Source of the DNA: Arthrobacter citreus
GTDB taxonomy: Bacteria > Actinomycetota > Actinomycetes > Actinomycetales > Micrococcaceae
Direction: 5' to 3'
NCBI RefSeq assembly: GCF_038405225.1
Contig: NZ_CP151657.1
Coordinates: forward strand, 2,914,001 to 2,978,000
DNA length: 64,000 nt
The notes under the pieces are model-generated. The model made no database searches and had not been told where the DNA came from. It saw only the letters and a program-made list of their open reading frames with translations. The position numbers and the translations under genes were made by a program. The number at the start of each line of letters is the position of its first letter. Within the stretch, counting starts at the first letter, position 1. Shown here in pieces: positions 24,856 through 33,337 of the stretch.

Positions 24856-25961
24856 CAGCTTCCTGCCAGTACCGTCCGGGTGGCCCAGGGCGGGGAGGCG
24901 AAGGTGTTCCGCCGGGCAATGATCAGGTCAATGATCTCAGTTGCCGTGGACAGGCGCTGCGCCGGACTGCCGGAAACAAGGATCCAGGAGGCTCCGGCCG
25001 CCGTGAGCTCTTCCTGGAACCATTCGGTCATCTCTTCCCGCGGATGGTCAGCCTCGCGCCAGCCGTCGTCTTCGAACGGCACGCCGTCGTGGTCCGTGAT
25101 GAGGTAGAGATCGCGGCGCGGGATACGGTTCACGGCCAAAAAGGAACCGTAGCTGTGCTCGCCGATGTAGACCCGTTCAAAGAGCGCGGTGGTGATGACA
25201 TCGGTGTCCGCAATAACCAGGGGGCACCGGTCTGCCGCCTCGTTCTCCATCCGGTTCTGCCGTTCACCGATGATGGCGAAATCTCCGGCGGTCCAGACCA
25301 TGTCGGCCAGGCCGGCGCCGGGGTTTTCGGCCCGCAGCTCCGCGAACTTGTCATAGGTGAACTGGCGGCCGTATTCCGGCACGTCGGCAAGCCCCGGATA
25401 CCGGCTCCGGTAGTGCCGGGTCAGGTCGGAGGCGAGAGTGGTGGTGCCGGTGGACTGCGCGCCCACCACGATGATCCGCACTGCCAGGTCCTGCCGTGCA
25501 GGGCCGATGATACTGGGCCAGGCTGCGCTGAGGTCATCCCGGCACAGCGTGCCGCTGACCGGATTGGCTGTGCGGTCCCGGTCGACCATGACATGGACGG
25601 CCCCGAAATCTTCGGCAAGCTGGCTGCCGTAGTCCTCGGAGCTGAAGACCGCATCAACCGCCGTAATCCCCTTCAGCTTGAGGGCCATCCGCAGCACCTC
25701 GTTATGCGCCTTCCAGATGGCCCGGGAGGAGTAATCCACGGGACAGTCGTCCGGCATCCCGATGACCGTGACGTTGGTTCCGTCGAACTCGGCGGCCAGC
25801 CATTTCACCCGGTCGTCAAGGTCGATGCTCTCAAAGCGGCTGCCAAGGACTACCACTGCGAGCCGGACGGACTGCTCCGAGGCCTTGGTTATGAGGTGCC
25901 GGTGGCCGGCATGCGGCGGATAGAACTTTCCAATGATCACTCCCTGCCCGAAGCGGCTCAT
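24855..25961 (-). CDS. nadR: NadR-like NMN adenylyltransferase / ribosylnicotinamide kinase-like protein
   Basis: A 368-residue two-domain protein. The N-terminal nucleotidyltransferase has GKFYPPHAGH (HxGH at 17-20), and the C-terminal P-loop domain starts at about 160. Together the domains would phosphorylate nicotinamide riboside and adenylylate NMN to NAD. The P-loop reads GAQSTGTTTL (167-176): the usual Walker A lysine (GxxxxGKS/T) is replaced by threonine, so the kinase half may use another residue or be altered. Later motifs (LVIADTDVITTALF, DLYLITDHDGVPFEDDGWR) match NadR kinases. Overlaps pnuC by ATGA and nrtR by TGATG. Confidence 0.88.
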   Translation of the reverse strand: MSRFGQGVIIGKFYPPHAGHRHLITKASEQSVRLAVVVLGSRFESIDLDDRVKWLAAEFDGTNVTVIGMPDDCPVDYSSRAIWKAHNEVLRMALKLKGITAVDAVFSSEDYGSQLAEDFGAVHVMVDRDRTANPVSGTLCRDDLSAAWPSIIGPARQDLAVRIIVVGAQSTGTTTLASDLTRHYRSRYPGLADVPEYGRQFTYDKFAELRAENPGAGLADMVWTAGDFAIIGERQNRMENEAADRCPLVIADTDVITTALFERVYIGEHSYGSFLAVNRIPRRDLYLITDHDGVPFEDDGWREADHPREEMTEWFQEELTAAGASWILVSGSPAQRLSTATEIIDLIIARRNTFASPPWATRTVLAGS

Positions 25962-26617
25962 GCCGGCACCTTCTGTGGTTCGCCGCTGTGGGTGCCTGCG
26001 GACCGGGACCGGGTCCAGCCGACCAGGCCGTAAACGCAGAGGACCGTGAAGCCGATATACAGGATGGCGGTGAGGTTGAGCCCGCGGGAGAAATAGAGCG
26101 GGATGCTGACCAGGTCAATCACAATCCATACGTACCAGTGCTGGAAGATCTTTCGGGCCTGCCAATACGTTGCCAGGAGTGAAGCGGCCAGGACAAAGGC
26201 GTCCGGCCACGGAACCTGGGAATCGGTACCGTGCGTGAGGATCATGGCAACTCCCACAGTGGCCAGCACCACTGCGCCGAGCCCGCAGGCAACTTCTGTT
26301 GTGCTGCCGTCGCGGATGGGGAGGTCGCCAGTGCCGGCCGTGCCTCTGGCTCCCCGGACCCAGTTGTACCAGCCGTACACGGACACCGCGGCGAACACCA
26401 TCTGGAGCAGTGTCTCCCCGTACAGCCCGGCGCCGAAGAACAGCACCATAAACGCAACGTTGTTCACGATGCCCACCGGCCAGTTCCATGACTTTTGCCG
26501 GGCGACGCCGTAAACGCAGGCCGCGCCGGTGACGAACCCGATGATTTCAATCCAGCTGACGGGCGCTCCGAGCAGGGTTGCCGCCGGGGAGTTCATCCAG
26601 TCCAGTACCGCGTTCAT
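25958..26617 (-). CDS. pnuC: Nicotinamide riboside transporter PnuC
   Basis: A 219-residue membrane protein with about seven hydrophobic segments. PnuC signatures are SWNWPVGIVNNVAFMVLFF, VFAAVSVYGWYNW and HWYVWIVIDLVSIPLYF. It imports nicotinamide riboside, trapped inside by NadR kinase activity. The ATG at 26615-26617 has AGGAG six bases upstream; an in-frame start at 26641 would lie inside the operator. First gene of the pnuC-nadR-nrtR operon. Confidence 0.93.
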   Translation of the reverse strand: MNAVLDWMNSPAATLLGAPVSWIEIIGFVTGAACVYGVARQKSWNWPVGIVNNVAFMVLFFGAGLYGETLLQMVFAAVSVYGWYNWVRGARGTAGTGDLPIRDGSTTEVACGLGAVVLATVGVAMILTHGTDSQVPWPDAFVLAASLLATYWQARKIFQHWYVWIVIDLVSIPLYFSRGLNLTAILYIGFTVLCVYGLVGWTRSRSAGTHSGEPQKVPA

Positions 26618-26631
26618 GTCGCTCTCCTGAT

Positions 26632-26652
26632 TTATTGTCACTCTGACAATAA
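26632..26652. promoter_or_regulatory. Palindromic operator of the NAD salvage operon (candidate NrtR box)
   Basis: Perfect inverted repeat: arms TTATTGTCA and TGACAATAA around CTC, ending 14 bases before the pnuC start codon and just upstream of its AGGAG. A repressor bound here would block or stop transcription of the whole operon. NrtR encoded by the third gene is the expected binder. Sequence and placement are seen; the regulator is inferred. Confidence 0.75.
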
Positions 26653-26702
26653 GTACCCTAGAGCAGTGTGATGAAAATAACCAGCCCTCAACTGAGGGCA
26701 GC

Positions 26703-27314
26703 TCACCGCCGCCGGTTCACGTCCTGCGGCGCGGCACGTTCATCGAGCCGGCGCACCGACTCCCGCACGGCGCCATGCAGCATGATCTCCAAATCGCCGA
26801 CCACACGGTAGGGGTGTTCCAGCATGCCATTCCCGACCCACCGCAGCACGACGGCGAGCACAGCCGACGTATAGAAGTCGATGACCAGGACGCGGTCCTG
26901 CGGGCGCACCGGCCCGCCGCCGTCCTGGTCCATGACAGCCTCAGTGATGGGCCGCATCTGCCGAAACAGGAAACGCTCGAGCCCGGGCTGGCCCACCCCG
27001 TTGAGCACCCCCAGTGTCGAGGAGCGGTTCCCTCGCATGTACAGCATCAGCCGCACCAGTCCGTCGGCCCATCCCTCCTCAGCCGCGGAGGCGCGGACCT
27101 GACCGGCGACCTCGGTCTCGAACACGTACGCGGCAAGGTGCCGCACGTCGGGGAAGTGGTAGTAGAACGCCTGGCGCGTCAGTCCGCAGTCCCGCGCCAG
27201 TTCCGTAACCGTCACCTTGTCCAGCGGCTCGGAGCGCAGCCGGACACTGAGCGCGGCCGCCAGCGCCTCTCGTGCACCGGCATGACGCTGCGCTTCAGAG
27301 CCCTCATCGGTCAT
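26703..27314 (-). CDS. TetR-family regulator
   Basis: A 203-residue TetR regulator: the helix-turn-helix is VTVTELARDCGLTRQAFYYHFPDVRHLAAYVFE (about 33-65), followed by a ligand domain with LVRLMLYMRGNRSST and LVIDFYTSAVLAVVLRWVGNGM, of the type found in DhaS-like and other TetR_C_8 members. Start taken as ATG 27312-27314; a GTG at 27347 would add 11 residues. Divergent from the DUF5692 gene across about 125 bases that contain two direct TAATGAC copies (near 27363 and 27408). It most likely controls that gene. Confidence 0.87.
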   Translation of the reverse strand: MTDEGSEAQRHAGAREALAAALSVRLRSEPLDKVTVTELARDCGLTRQAFYYHFPDVRHLAAYVFETEVAGQVRASAAEEGWADGLVRLMLYMRGNRSSTLGVLNGVGQPGLERFLFRQMRPITEAVMDQDGGGPVRPQDRVLVIDFYTSAVLAVVLRWVGNGMLEHPYRVVGDLEIMLHGAVRESVRRLDERAAPQDVNRRR

Positions 27315-27441
27315 GCCTGACGGTAGCACCGGGGCACTTTTGGACACATCGCACCACCTGTCTAATGACCCGTGGCGCGGGCGTTTTTACCTTTAATCCG
27401 AAGGCATTAATGACACCGGGCTGCTAAGGAGAGGTCCCTAG

Positions 27442-28422
27442 ATGTTCTTGTTCGAATCGATTCCCTGGTATTCCTGGGCGATGTTCGGCGTCGTCCTGGT
27501 TGCCCTTATTGCGCTTAACGAAGTGACGCGGCGCTGGAAGTGGGCCGGCCTGGCCTTCTTCGTGGCGCTGCCGCTCCTCCTGACCGTGTTCGTGTGGCCC
27601 ACGACGGCCGGAGAAGGGTCGTCCACCGGCACGTGGTTTCACTGGGTGAAGGTGTACTCGGCGCTCCTCGGGTGCCTGGGCTTCATGCTCATTCGCTACG
27701 TGCCGCGCCTGGCGAAGAACCGCTGGATGCTGATGTTCCCCGCACTGATCCTGGCGATCAACATCGCCGAGGCTGTCATCCGCGACTTCGAGGTGGCGGG
27801 CCTGCAGGGCATGCACGACGGCGTGTTTATGGTCGGCGGCCCGTGGAACTACATGAACGCCATTGCCGGCATCCTGAACCTGCTCACCATCTGCGGCTGG
27901 ACGGGCATCATCGTGTCGCGCGACAAGTCGAAGGACATGATCTGGCCTGACATGATGTGGTTCTGGATCATCGCGTACGACCTGTGGAACTTCGCCTACG
28001 TCTACAACTGCGTCGGCGACCACTCGTTCTACGCCGGTGCGGCGCTCCTCATCTCCTGCACCATCCCCGCGTTCTTCCTCAAGAAGGGCGCATGGCTGCA
28101 GCACCGCGCCCACACCCTGGCGCTGTGGATGATGTTCACGATGGCGGTCCCCACATTCGTGAGCACGTCACCGTTCGCCGTCGAGTCCTCCCACAACCCC
28201 ACCGCACTGTTTGTCGTGTCGGCCATCTCACTGGCTGCCAACATCGCGGTCGCGGTCTACCAGGTGTTCACCATCGTCAAGCGGCACCGCAACCCGCTGC
28301 GCGACGAGCTGTACACCCACCTGCCCCAGTACCAGGAGGTACGCGGCGCGAACCTTCCCGGCGATCCCGCCCTGCCCGGGTCCGCTGGGTCCCCGGGAGC
28401 GGGCCGGCCGGTCACCGTCTGA
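27442..28422 (+). CDS. DUF5692-like multi-pass membrane protein
   Basis: A 326-residue protein with about eight membrane segments (SWAMFGVVLVALIALNEV, AGLAFFVALPLLLTVFVW, FPALILAINIAEAVI and others), rich in Trp, Asn and Tyr in conserved-looking loops (GGPWNYMNAIAGILNLLTICGW, PDMMWFWIIAYDLWNFAYVYNC). The pattern agrees with what I know as DUF5692; function unknown. The cytoplasmic C-terminal tail is hydrophilic. GGAGAGG precedes the ATG. It is followed by a strong terminator and is divergent from a TetR regulator, which suggests ligand-induced expression. Confidence 0.75.
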   Translation: MFLFESIPWYSWAMFGVVLVALIALNEVTRRWKWAGLAFFVALPLLLTVFVWPTTAGEGSSTGTWFHWVKVYSALLGCLGFMLIRYVPRLAKNRWMLMFPALILAINIAEAVIRDFEVAGLQGMHDGVFMVGGPWNYMNAIAGILNLLTICGWTGIIVSRDKSKDMIWPDMMWFWIIAYDLWNFAYVYNCVGDHSFYAGAALLISCTIPAFFLKKGAWLQHRAHTLALWMMFTMAVPTFVSTSPFAVESSHNPTALFVVSAISLAANIAVAVYQVFTIVKRHRNPLRDELYTHLPQYQEVRGANLPGDPALPGSAGSPGAGRPVTV

Positions 28423-28444
28423 CCCCGCCGGTTCCCAGCGCAAT

Positions 28445-28490
28445 AAAAAACCCTCCTGATCGGGCGTTTCGCCTGATCAGGAGGGTTTTT
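28445..28490 (+). terminator. Strong intrinsic terminator
   Basis: Stem AAAAACCCTCCTGATC with GATCAGGAGGGTTTTT around a short GC loop, 22 bases after the DUF5692 stop. A T-run is present on both strands, so it should work in both directions, ending the tRNA-Thr transcript as well. Confidence 0.9.
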
Positions 28491-28492
28491 CG

Positions 28493-28569
28493 TGGAGCCC
28501 CCTGCCGGATTCGAACCGGCGACCCCCTGTTTACAAGACAGGTGCTCTGGCCAGCTGAGCTAAGGGGGC
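28493..28569 (-). tRNA. tRNA-Thr (anticodon UGU)
   Basis: On the minus strand the sequence folds as a complete cloverleaf: acceptor GCCCCCT / AGGGGGC, D arm TAGCTCAGCTGGCCAGAGCA, anticodon stem CCTGT / ACAGG around loop CTTGTAA (anticodon TGT), T arm with GGTTCGAATCC, then T plus an encoded CCA. The 77-base gene starts at 28569. Only a couple of bases separate its end from the terminator at 28445-28490. Confidence 0.95.
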
Positions 28570-28663
28570 GGTACCGGCCAAGCCGGCTGCGCGCCGTCGT
28601 CGTGCCTTGAGCCTTGTTTCAAAAAACAAAACACGGTGACTGCGCTAGTCAAGGTTAACCCAG

Positions 28664-28712
28664 AGCGCCCGTTCCCGCGAAACCCAAACAGGTTTCACGC
28701 GAAACGGGCGCT
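28664..28712 (-). terminator. Terminator of the DsbA-like gene
   Basis: Outer arms AGCGCCCGTT and AACGGGCGCT enclose an inner pairing of GAAACC with GGTTTC around CAAACA. It lies 18 bases after the stop at 28731. No strong T-run. Confidence 0.6.
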
Positions 28713-28730
28713 GCGGGTGAAGCTCAAAAC

Positions 28731-29603
28731 CTACTTGTTGGCGTCGAGCGCCGTCTGAACGGCAGTTTCGAAGTCATTGGCGTTGGTCTCGGCGCCGTTG
28801 ACGTACACCGTGGGCGTTCCGCTGATGTAGTCCACGCGGGCCAGACGGTCCGTGTAGTTCACGAAGGCACGGAAACCGTCGTTCTGAATGCAGTCGGCTG
28901 CGTCGCCGGCGCCCACGGACTCGGCCATGTCAGCCAGTTCCGCGTTCTTGAGCTCGCCGTTTTCATAGTTGCCGAAGATGGCGGTCATGAAGTCCCAGTA
29001 CGACTCCGGGTTGCTGTCGGCAACACAGGCGGCGGCGTTGGCGCCGCGCGAGGAGTAGTTGGTGGGTGACCCGCGGTCCAGGAATGCCACCGTGCGGTAC
29101 TCGTAGGTGATGTCGCCGGCATCCAGCCAGGACCCGATCTTCTCCTCGTAGGTCTCCTCGAAGTCGGCACAGTGCACGCAGTTCACGTCCACGTAGACCA
29201 CAACAGGAACCGGCTCACCGTCGGCTGCGGGCGCGATGCCCGGAGGAACCGGAGCATCCTCCTTGGCCTCCGTCGGAGCCTCCGGCAGCGAAGCAACATC
29301 GACGTCGAACGGCTCAGTGGACTCCAGCTCGGTTGTGGAAGTCAGCGTGATGCCGCCGTATTCGTTCGCATTGGCGGGCGCCGGGCCGGTCTGGGCATCA
29401 GCCCCGTTGCCTCCGCGCATGGAGTTAATCACGATGAGCGCCACAACCACGATGATGGCCACCACGGCAACGACCACACCCCAGCGCACCAGGAGCTTGT
29501 TGCGCCGCTCCTTTTTCTTCTGTGCTTCACGCAGGGCGCGTGCCTGTTCACGCGCAGCGGCCGTACGATCGGCCTTGCTGGGCTTGGGGTTCCGCTCAGT
29601 CAT
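28731..29603 (-). CDS. Membrane-anchored DsbA/thioredoxin-like disulfide protein
   Basis: A 290-residue protein with a long basic cytoplasmic head (RALREAQKKKERRNK), one membrane anchor (about 41-60), a proline/alanine linker and an extracytoplasmic DsbA-type domain with the active site CVHC (Cys142-Cys145) after VYVDVN. The cis-proline loop SGTPTVYVNG lies near 262-271. A second cysteine pair (AACVAD and DCIQND) may form a structural disulfide. It probably helps form or transfer disulfides in exported proteins. Divergent from otsA; a perfect stem-loop lies in the gap at 29625-29646. Confidence 0.9.
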   Translation of the reverse strand: MTERNPKPSKADRTAAAREQARALREAQKKKERRNKLLVRWGVVVAVVAIIVVVALIVINSMRGGNGADAQTGPAPANANEYGGITLTSTTELESTEPFDVDVASLPEAPTEAKEDAPVPPGIAPAADGEPVPVVVYVDVNCVHCADFEETYEEKIGSWLDAGDITYEYRTVAFLDRGSPTNYSSRGANAAACVADSNPESYWDFMTAIFGNYENGELKNAELADMAESVGAGDAADCIQNDGFRAFVNYTDRLARVDYISGTPTVYVNGAETNANDFETAVQTALDANK

Positions 29604-29624
29604 AGTTCCTCATGTTTTCTCTCA

Positions 29625-29646
29625 CGCCTGCCCGATTGGGCAGGCG
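29625..29646. promoter_or_regulatory. Inverted repeat between DsbA-like gene and otsA
   Basis: Arms CGCCTGCCC and GGGCAGGCG form a perfect 9-bp stem with a GATT loop, 22 bases upstream of the DsbA-like start codon (in its leader) and 127 bases before otsA. It could be an operator or a leader hairpin; no binding factor can be named. Confidence 0.35.
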
Positions 29647-29772
29647 GCCGGCAGGCAACAGTTTAGGCCACCAAGCCATGCTGCCCTTACTTCCAACGCC
29701 CGTAGCGGACACAAAGTTTCAGGCCTTGGATAGAGTGGCATAAATACAAAAGCCAACCAAGGGGTGCATATC

Positions 29773-31236
29773 GTGAACGCTGCTGCCGCTGATCCTGCAG
29801 AAACAAATGCCACGGACGGGTATGGCGATTTCGATTTCATCGTAGTTTCCAACCGGCTGCCGGTTGACCGGGTGAACACCGATGACGGTGAAAGCTGGCG
29901 CCGCTCCCCCGGCGGACTGGTGACCGCCCTGGCCCCGGTCATGGCCAAGGCCGACGGCGCATGGGTGGGCTGGCATGGGGCTCCGGACGAGGAGCTCAAG
30001 GAATTCGACCACGACAACATGCACCTGCTGCCGGTGCCGCTGAGCGCATCCGAGGTGGAGCTGTACTACGAGGGATTCTCCAACGCGACCCTCTGGCCGC
30101 TGTACCACGACGTCATTGCACCGCCTGAATTCCACCGTACCTGGTGGGATTCCTACCGCACCGTCAACCGCCGCTTTGCCGACGCCGCCGCCACCATGGC
30201 TGCGAAGGGCGCCACCGTATGGGTGCAGGATTACCAGCTGCAGCTGGTTCCGCAGATGCTGCGCAAGGACCGGCCGGACCTGAAAATCGGCTTCTTCAAC
30301 CACATTCCCTTCCCGCCGCTGGAAATCTTCGCCCAGCTGCCATGGCGCCGCAACATCATCGAGGGTCTGCTCGGCGCGGACCTCATTGGCTTCCAGCGTC
30401 CCTCCGACGCCAGCAACTTCCTGCGCTGCGTCCGCCGCTTCGCCGGGCACACGGTCCGCCAGCAGCAGGTGCACGTCACTAACGACGACGGCGTGTCCTA
30501 CGTGTCCCGGGCCGAGTCCTTCCCCATCTCCATCGACGTGGACCAGATCACGGAACTGGCCAAGCGCGAGGACATCATCGAGCGCTCCCGCCAGATCCGC
30601 CGCGAACTCGGCGACCCGAAAACGGTGCTCCTGGGCGTGGACCGGCTGGATTACACCAAGGGCATCAGCCACCGGCTCAAGGCTTACGGCGAACTCCTTG
30701 AAGACGGCAAGCTCACGGTGGAGGACGCCTCGCTGATCCAGGTCGCCAGCCCCAGCCGCGAGCGCGTGGAGCAGTACCGGCTGCTGCGCGAAGAGGTGGA
30801 AGGCACCGTGGGCCGGATCAACGGCACCTACGACACCATGGGCAGCACAGCCATCCGCTACCTGCACCACAGCTATCCGGTGGAGGAAATGGTGGCCCTT
30901 TACCTCGCCGCCGACGTCATGCTGGTGACCGCCCTGCGCGACGGCATGAACCTGGTGGCCAAGGAATATGTCGCCGCCCGCACCAACAACACCGGAGCAC
31001 TGGTGCTGAGCGAATTTGCCGGCGCTGCGGACCAGCTGCGGCAGGCCGTCCTGGTGAACCCGCACGACATTGACGGCCTCAAGAGCGCCGTGCTGGATGC
31101 CATCAACATGCCGGACCGCGAGGCGCAGCGGCGCATGCGCCTGATGCGCCGCCAGGTCCTGCAGAACGACGTCGAGCGCTGGTCCAAGAACTTCCTCAGT
31201 GCCCTGCAGCAGTCGGAGACGGAGAACGGAAAATGA
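29773..31236 (+). CDS. otsA: Alpha,alpha-trehalose-phosphate synthase (UDP-forming)
   Basis: A 487-residue GT20 glycosyltransferase making trehalose-6-phosphate from a nucleoside-diphosphate glucose and glucose-6-phosphate. Seen: FIVVSNRLPVDRV (N-terminal loop), WVGWHG, VWVQDYQLQLVPQMLR, the phosphate-binding GVDRLDYTKGI and the acceptor/nucleotide site VTALRDGMNLVAKEY. The GTG at 29773 has AAGGGG at good distance; a GTG at 29764 overlaps that site. Overlaps otsB by ATGA, so the two are coupled. Confidence 0.96.
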   Translation: MNAAAADPAETNATDGYGDFDFIVVSNRLPVDRVNTDDGESWRRSPGGLVTALAPVMAKADGAWVGWHGAPDEELKEFDHDNMHLLPVPLSASEVELYYEGFSNATLWPLYHDVIAPPEFHRTWWDSYRTVNRRFADAAATMAAKGATVWVQDYQLQLVPQMLRKDRPDLKIGFFNHIPFPPLEIFAQLPWRRNIIEGLLGADLIGFQRPSDASNFLRCVRRFAGHTVRQQQVHVTNDDGVSYVSRAESFPISIDVDQITELAKREDIIERSRQIRRELGDPKTVLLGVDRLDYTKGISHRLKAYGELLEDGKLTVEDASLIQVASPSRERVEQYRLLREEVEGTVGRINGTYDTMGSTAIRYLHHSYPVEEMVALYLAADVMLVTALRDGMNLVAKEYVAARTNNTGALVLSEFAGAADQLRQAVLVNPHDIDGLKSAVLDAINMPDREAQRRMRLMRRQVLQNDVERWSKNFLSALQQSETENGK

Positions 31237-32009
31237 GCGGACTTCCCGCGGACCTGGCCCAGGCGCTGGAGCAGTTGGCTGCGGCACAGACGCTGCTGGT
31301 GGCCCTGGATTTCGACGGCGTGCTGGCTCCCCTGGTGGAACACGCCGACGACGCGCGGCCGCTGCCGGGTTCCGCCGCCGCGGTCCGGGACCTGGCGGCC
31401 CTGCCGGACACCTTCACAGCGATGATTTCCGGCCGCGCCCTGGACAGCCTTCGCCGGGCCGCCACCCCCGAGCCGGAGACCCTGCTGATCGGCAGCCACG
31501 GCGCCGAGGCCTGGACCGGCCCCAACGCCCAACCCCTGCAGCTGACTCCGGAACAGGCACAGCTGCTGGCCCGGGCCCGGGCAGCAGTGGAGGAAGTCGC
31601 CGCATCCCATCCCGGCACGTGGCTGGAAGCCAAGCCCGCCGGCGTCGTGCTCCATACCCGCAGTGCCGCCGATGACATTGCCGCGGCGGCCACCGAAGCC
31701 GCCCGCGCCAGGCTCAGCGCCATTGACGGGGTGCAGATTACTGACGGCAAGCGCGTCCTCGAGACATCCGTGGTCCACACCAACAAGGGCGAAGGCATCC
31801 GGACGCTGCGCACGCTCACCGGTGCGGCGGCGGTGCTCTTCGCCGGCGACGACGTCACCGACGAGAACGGTTTTGCGGCGCTGCTCCCCGGTGATCTGGG
31901 CGTGAAGATCGGCCCCGGCGAGACGCGGGCTTCCTACCGGGTGGATTCACCGGAAGCGTTCACCGAGGTCCTTCAGACACTGCTTGTATTACGGCGGGAC
32001 CGGCATTAA
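31233..32009 (+). CDS. otsB: Trehalose-6-phosphate phosphatase
   Basis: A 258-residue HAD phosphatase. Motif I is LVALDFDGVLAPL (nucleophile Asp), with ISGRAL, GSHGAEAW, and motif IV FAGDDVTDENGFAALL. It removes phosphate from trehalose-6-phosphate. Translationally coupled to otsA. Free trehalose from OtsAB is the substrate for TreS at 57.6 kb. Motif I reads DFDGV where many HAD enzymes have DxDGT, a common variation in this family. Confidence 0.95.
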   Translation: MSGLPADLAQALEQLAAAQTLLVALDFDGVLAPLVEHADDARPLPGSAAAVRDLAALPDTFTAMISGRALDSLRRAATPEPETLLIGSHGAEAWTGPNAQPLQLTPEQAQLLARARAAVEEVAASHPGTWLEAKPAGVVLHTRSAADDIAAAATEAARARLSAIDGVQITDGKRVLETSVVHTNKGEGIRTLRTLTGAAAVLFAGDDVTDENGFAALLPGDLGVKIGPGETRASYRVDSPEAFTEVLQTLLVLRRDRH

Positions 32010-32141
32010 GCGGCGCCGCCCGGCGGATATGGCATACTGACCCTGTGACCGCGGCCACAACCGCTGCCACCTGTTCCTTAACTCAATAAGCACTTCACAA
32101 CGGATCGTCGGGCACGTACCTGCCCGTGAAGGAGAAATATC

Positions 32142-33233
32142 ATGGCAACGGTAACGTTTGACCAGGCCACGCGCCTGTACCCGGGCACCGATCGCCCGGC
32201 AGTCGACAACCTCAGCCTGGAGATCGCCGACGGCGAATTCCTGGTTCTCGTGGGCCCCTCGGGCTGCGGAAAATCCACCTCCCTGCGCATGCTGGCCGGA
32301 CTCGAAGACGTCAACTCCGGCCGCATCCTCATCGGAGAACGGGACGTCACCGACGTTCCGCCGAAAGACCGTGACATTGCCATGGTTTTCCAGAACTACG
32401 CCCTGTACCCGCACATGTCCGTTGCTGACAACATGGGCTTCGCGCTGAAGATCGCGGGCATCGGCAAGGAAGAGCGGATGGAGCGCGTCCGCGAGGCCGC
32501 AAAGCTGCTGGACCTCGAGGATTACCTGGACCGCAAGCCGAAGGCACTCTCCGGCGGCCAGCGGCAGCGTGTTGCCATGGGCCGGGCCATCGTGCGTAAC
32601 CCCCAGGTCTTCCTCATGGATGAGCCCCTGTCCAACCTGGATGCCAAGCTGCGAGTGCAGACGCGCACGCAGATCGCATCCCTGACGCGGCGTCTGGGTG
32701 TCACCACCGTTTACGTCACCCACGACCAGGTTGAGGCCATGACCATGGGTGACCGGGTGGCCGTGCTCAAGGACGGCATCCTGCAGCAGGTCGACACCCC
32801 GCGGAACCTCTACGACCACCCGAACAACGTCTTCGTCGCCGGCTTCATTGGCTCCCCCGCCATGAACCTGCTGGAGCTTCCCGTGGTGGACGGCGGTGTC
32901 GCCTTCGGCGGCGCCGTGTACCCGGTGGCCAGCTCGGTCCTCGGTGCCGCCGCCGGCAACACGGTCACAGTCGGTGTCCGGCCCGAAGACCTGGAGATCG
33001 TGGATTCCTCGGGCTCCGGCCTGAAGGTGGAGGTCGATGTCGTCGAGGAACTCGGCGCCGACGCTTATGTCTACGGACACACCACCCTCGACGGGACGGA
33101 CCGGGACATGGTGGTCCGCGTCGACGGACGCCGCCCCCCGATGAAGGGTGACACGCTCTTTGTCCGTCCGCAGGTTGGCCACGTGCACCTGTTCGACACC
33201 AGCAACGGTGAGCGTCTGGCGGATCACGCCTGA
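32142..33233 (+). CDS. Sugar ABC transporter ATP-binding protein (UgpC/MsiK type)
   Basis: A 363-residue ATPase: Walker A GPSGCGKST, Q-loop VFQNYALYPHMS, signature LSGGQRQRVAMGRAIVR, Walker B VFLMDEPLSNLD, H-loop VTHDQ, then an OB-type regulatory domain from about 235 (TVGVRPEDLEI). This is the MsmK/MsiK/UgpC class that powers uptake of oligosaccharides such as maltose or trehalose. No permease or binding protein is nearby, so it is likely the shared multi-sugar ATPase serving several importers. AAGGAG precedes the ATG. Ended by a 17-bp stem at 33250. Confidence 0.93.
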   Translation: MATVTFDQATRLYPGTDRPAVDNLSLEIADGEFLVLVGPSGCGKSTSLRMLAGLEDVNSGRILIGERDVTDVPPKDRDIAMVFQNYALYPHMSVADNMGFALKIAGIGKEERMERVREAAKLLDLEDYLDRKPKALSGGQRQRVAMGRAIVRNPQVFLMDEPLSNLDAKLRVQTRTQIASLTRRLGVTTVYVTHDQVEAMTMGDRVAVLKDGILQQVDTPRNLYDHPNNVFVAGFIGSPAMNLLELPVVDGGVAFGGAVYPVASSVLGAAAGNTVTVGVRPEDLEIVDSSGSGLKVEVDVVEELGADAYVYGHTTLDGTDRDMVVRVDGRRPPMKGDTLFVRPQVGHVHLFDTSNGERLADHA

Positions 33234-33249
33234 TCCTTTCCGCCTCAAT

Positions 33250-33295
33250 GCGGTGGCCCCCTCAACTGAACTAGACTCGTTGAGGGGGCCACCGC
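33250..33295 (+). terminator. Terminator after the ABC ATPase gene
   Basis: A perfect 17-bp stem, GCGGTGGCCCCCTCAAC with its complement, around a 12-base loop, 16 bases after the stop. A weak T-rich tail (GTTGCTGTTTA) follows. Confidence 0.85.
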
Positions 33296-33337
33296 GTTGC
33301 TGTTTAACCAAGAACGCTCGACAAAGGGCATGTGCTT

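Noticed and set aside
27348-27441. TetR operator in the TetR-DUF5692 gap
   Set aside because: Only two direct TAATGAC copies were found, no convincing inverted repeat, so no operator was called.
28493-28569. tRNA-Thr as an integration site for a mobile element
   Set aside because: No integrase or repeat of the tRNA 3' end was seen nearby; the neighbours look like ordinary chromosomal genes.
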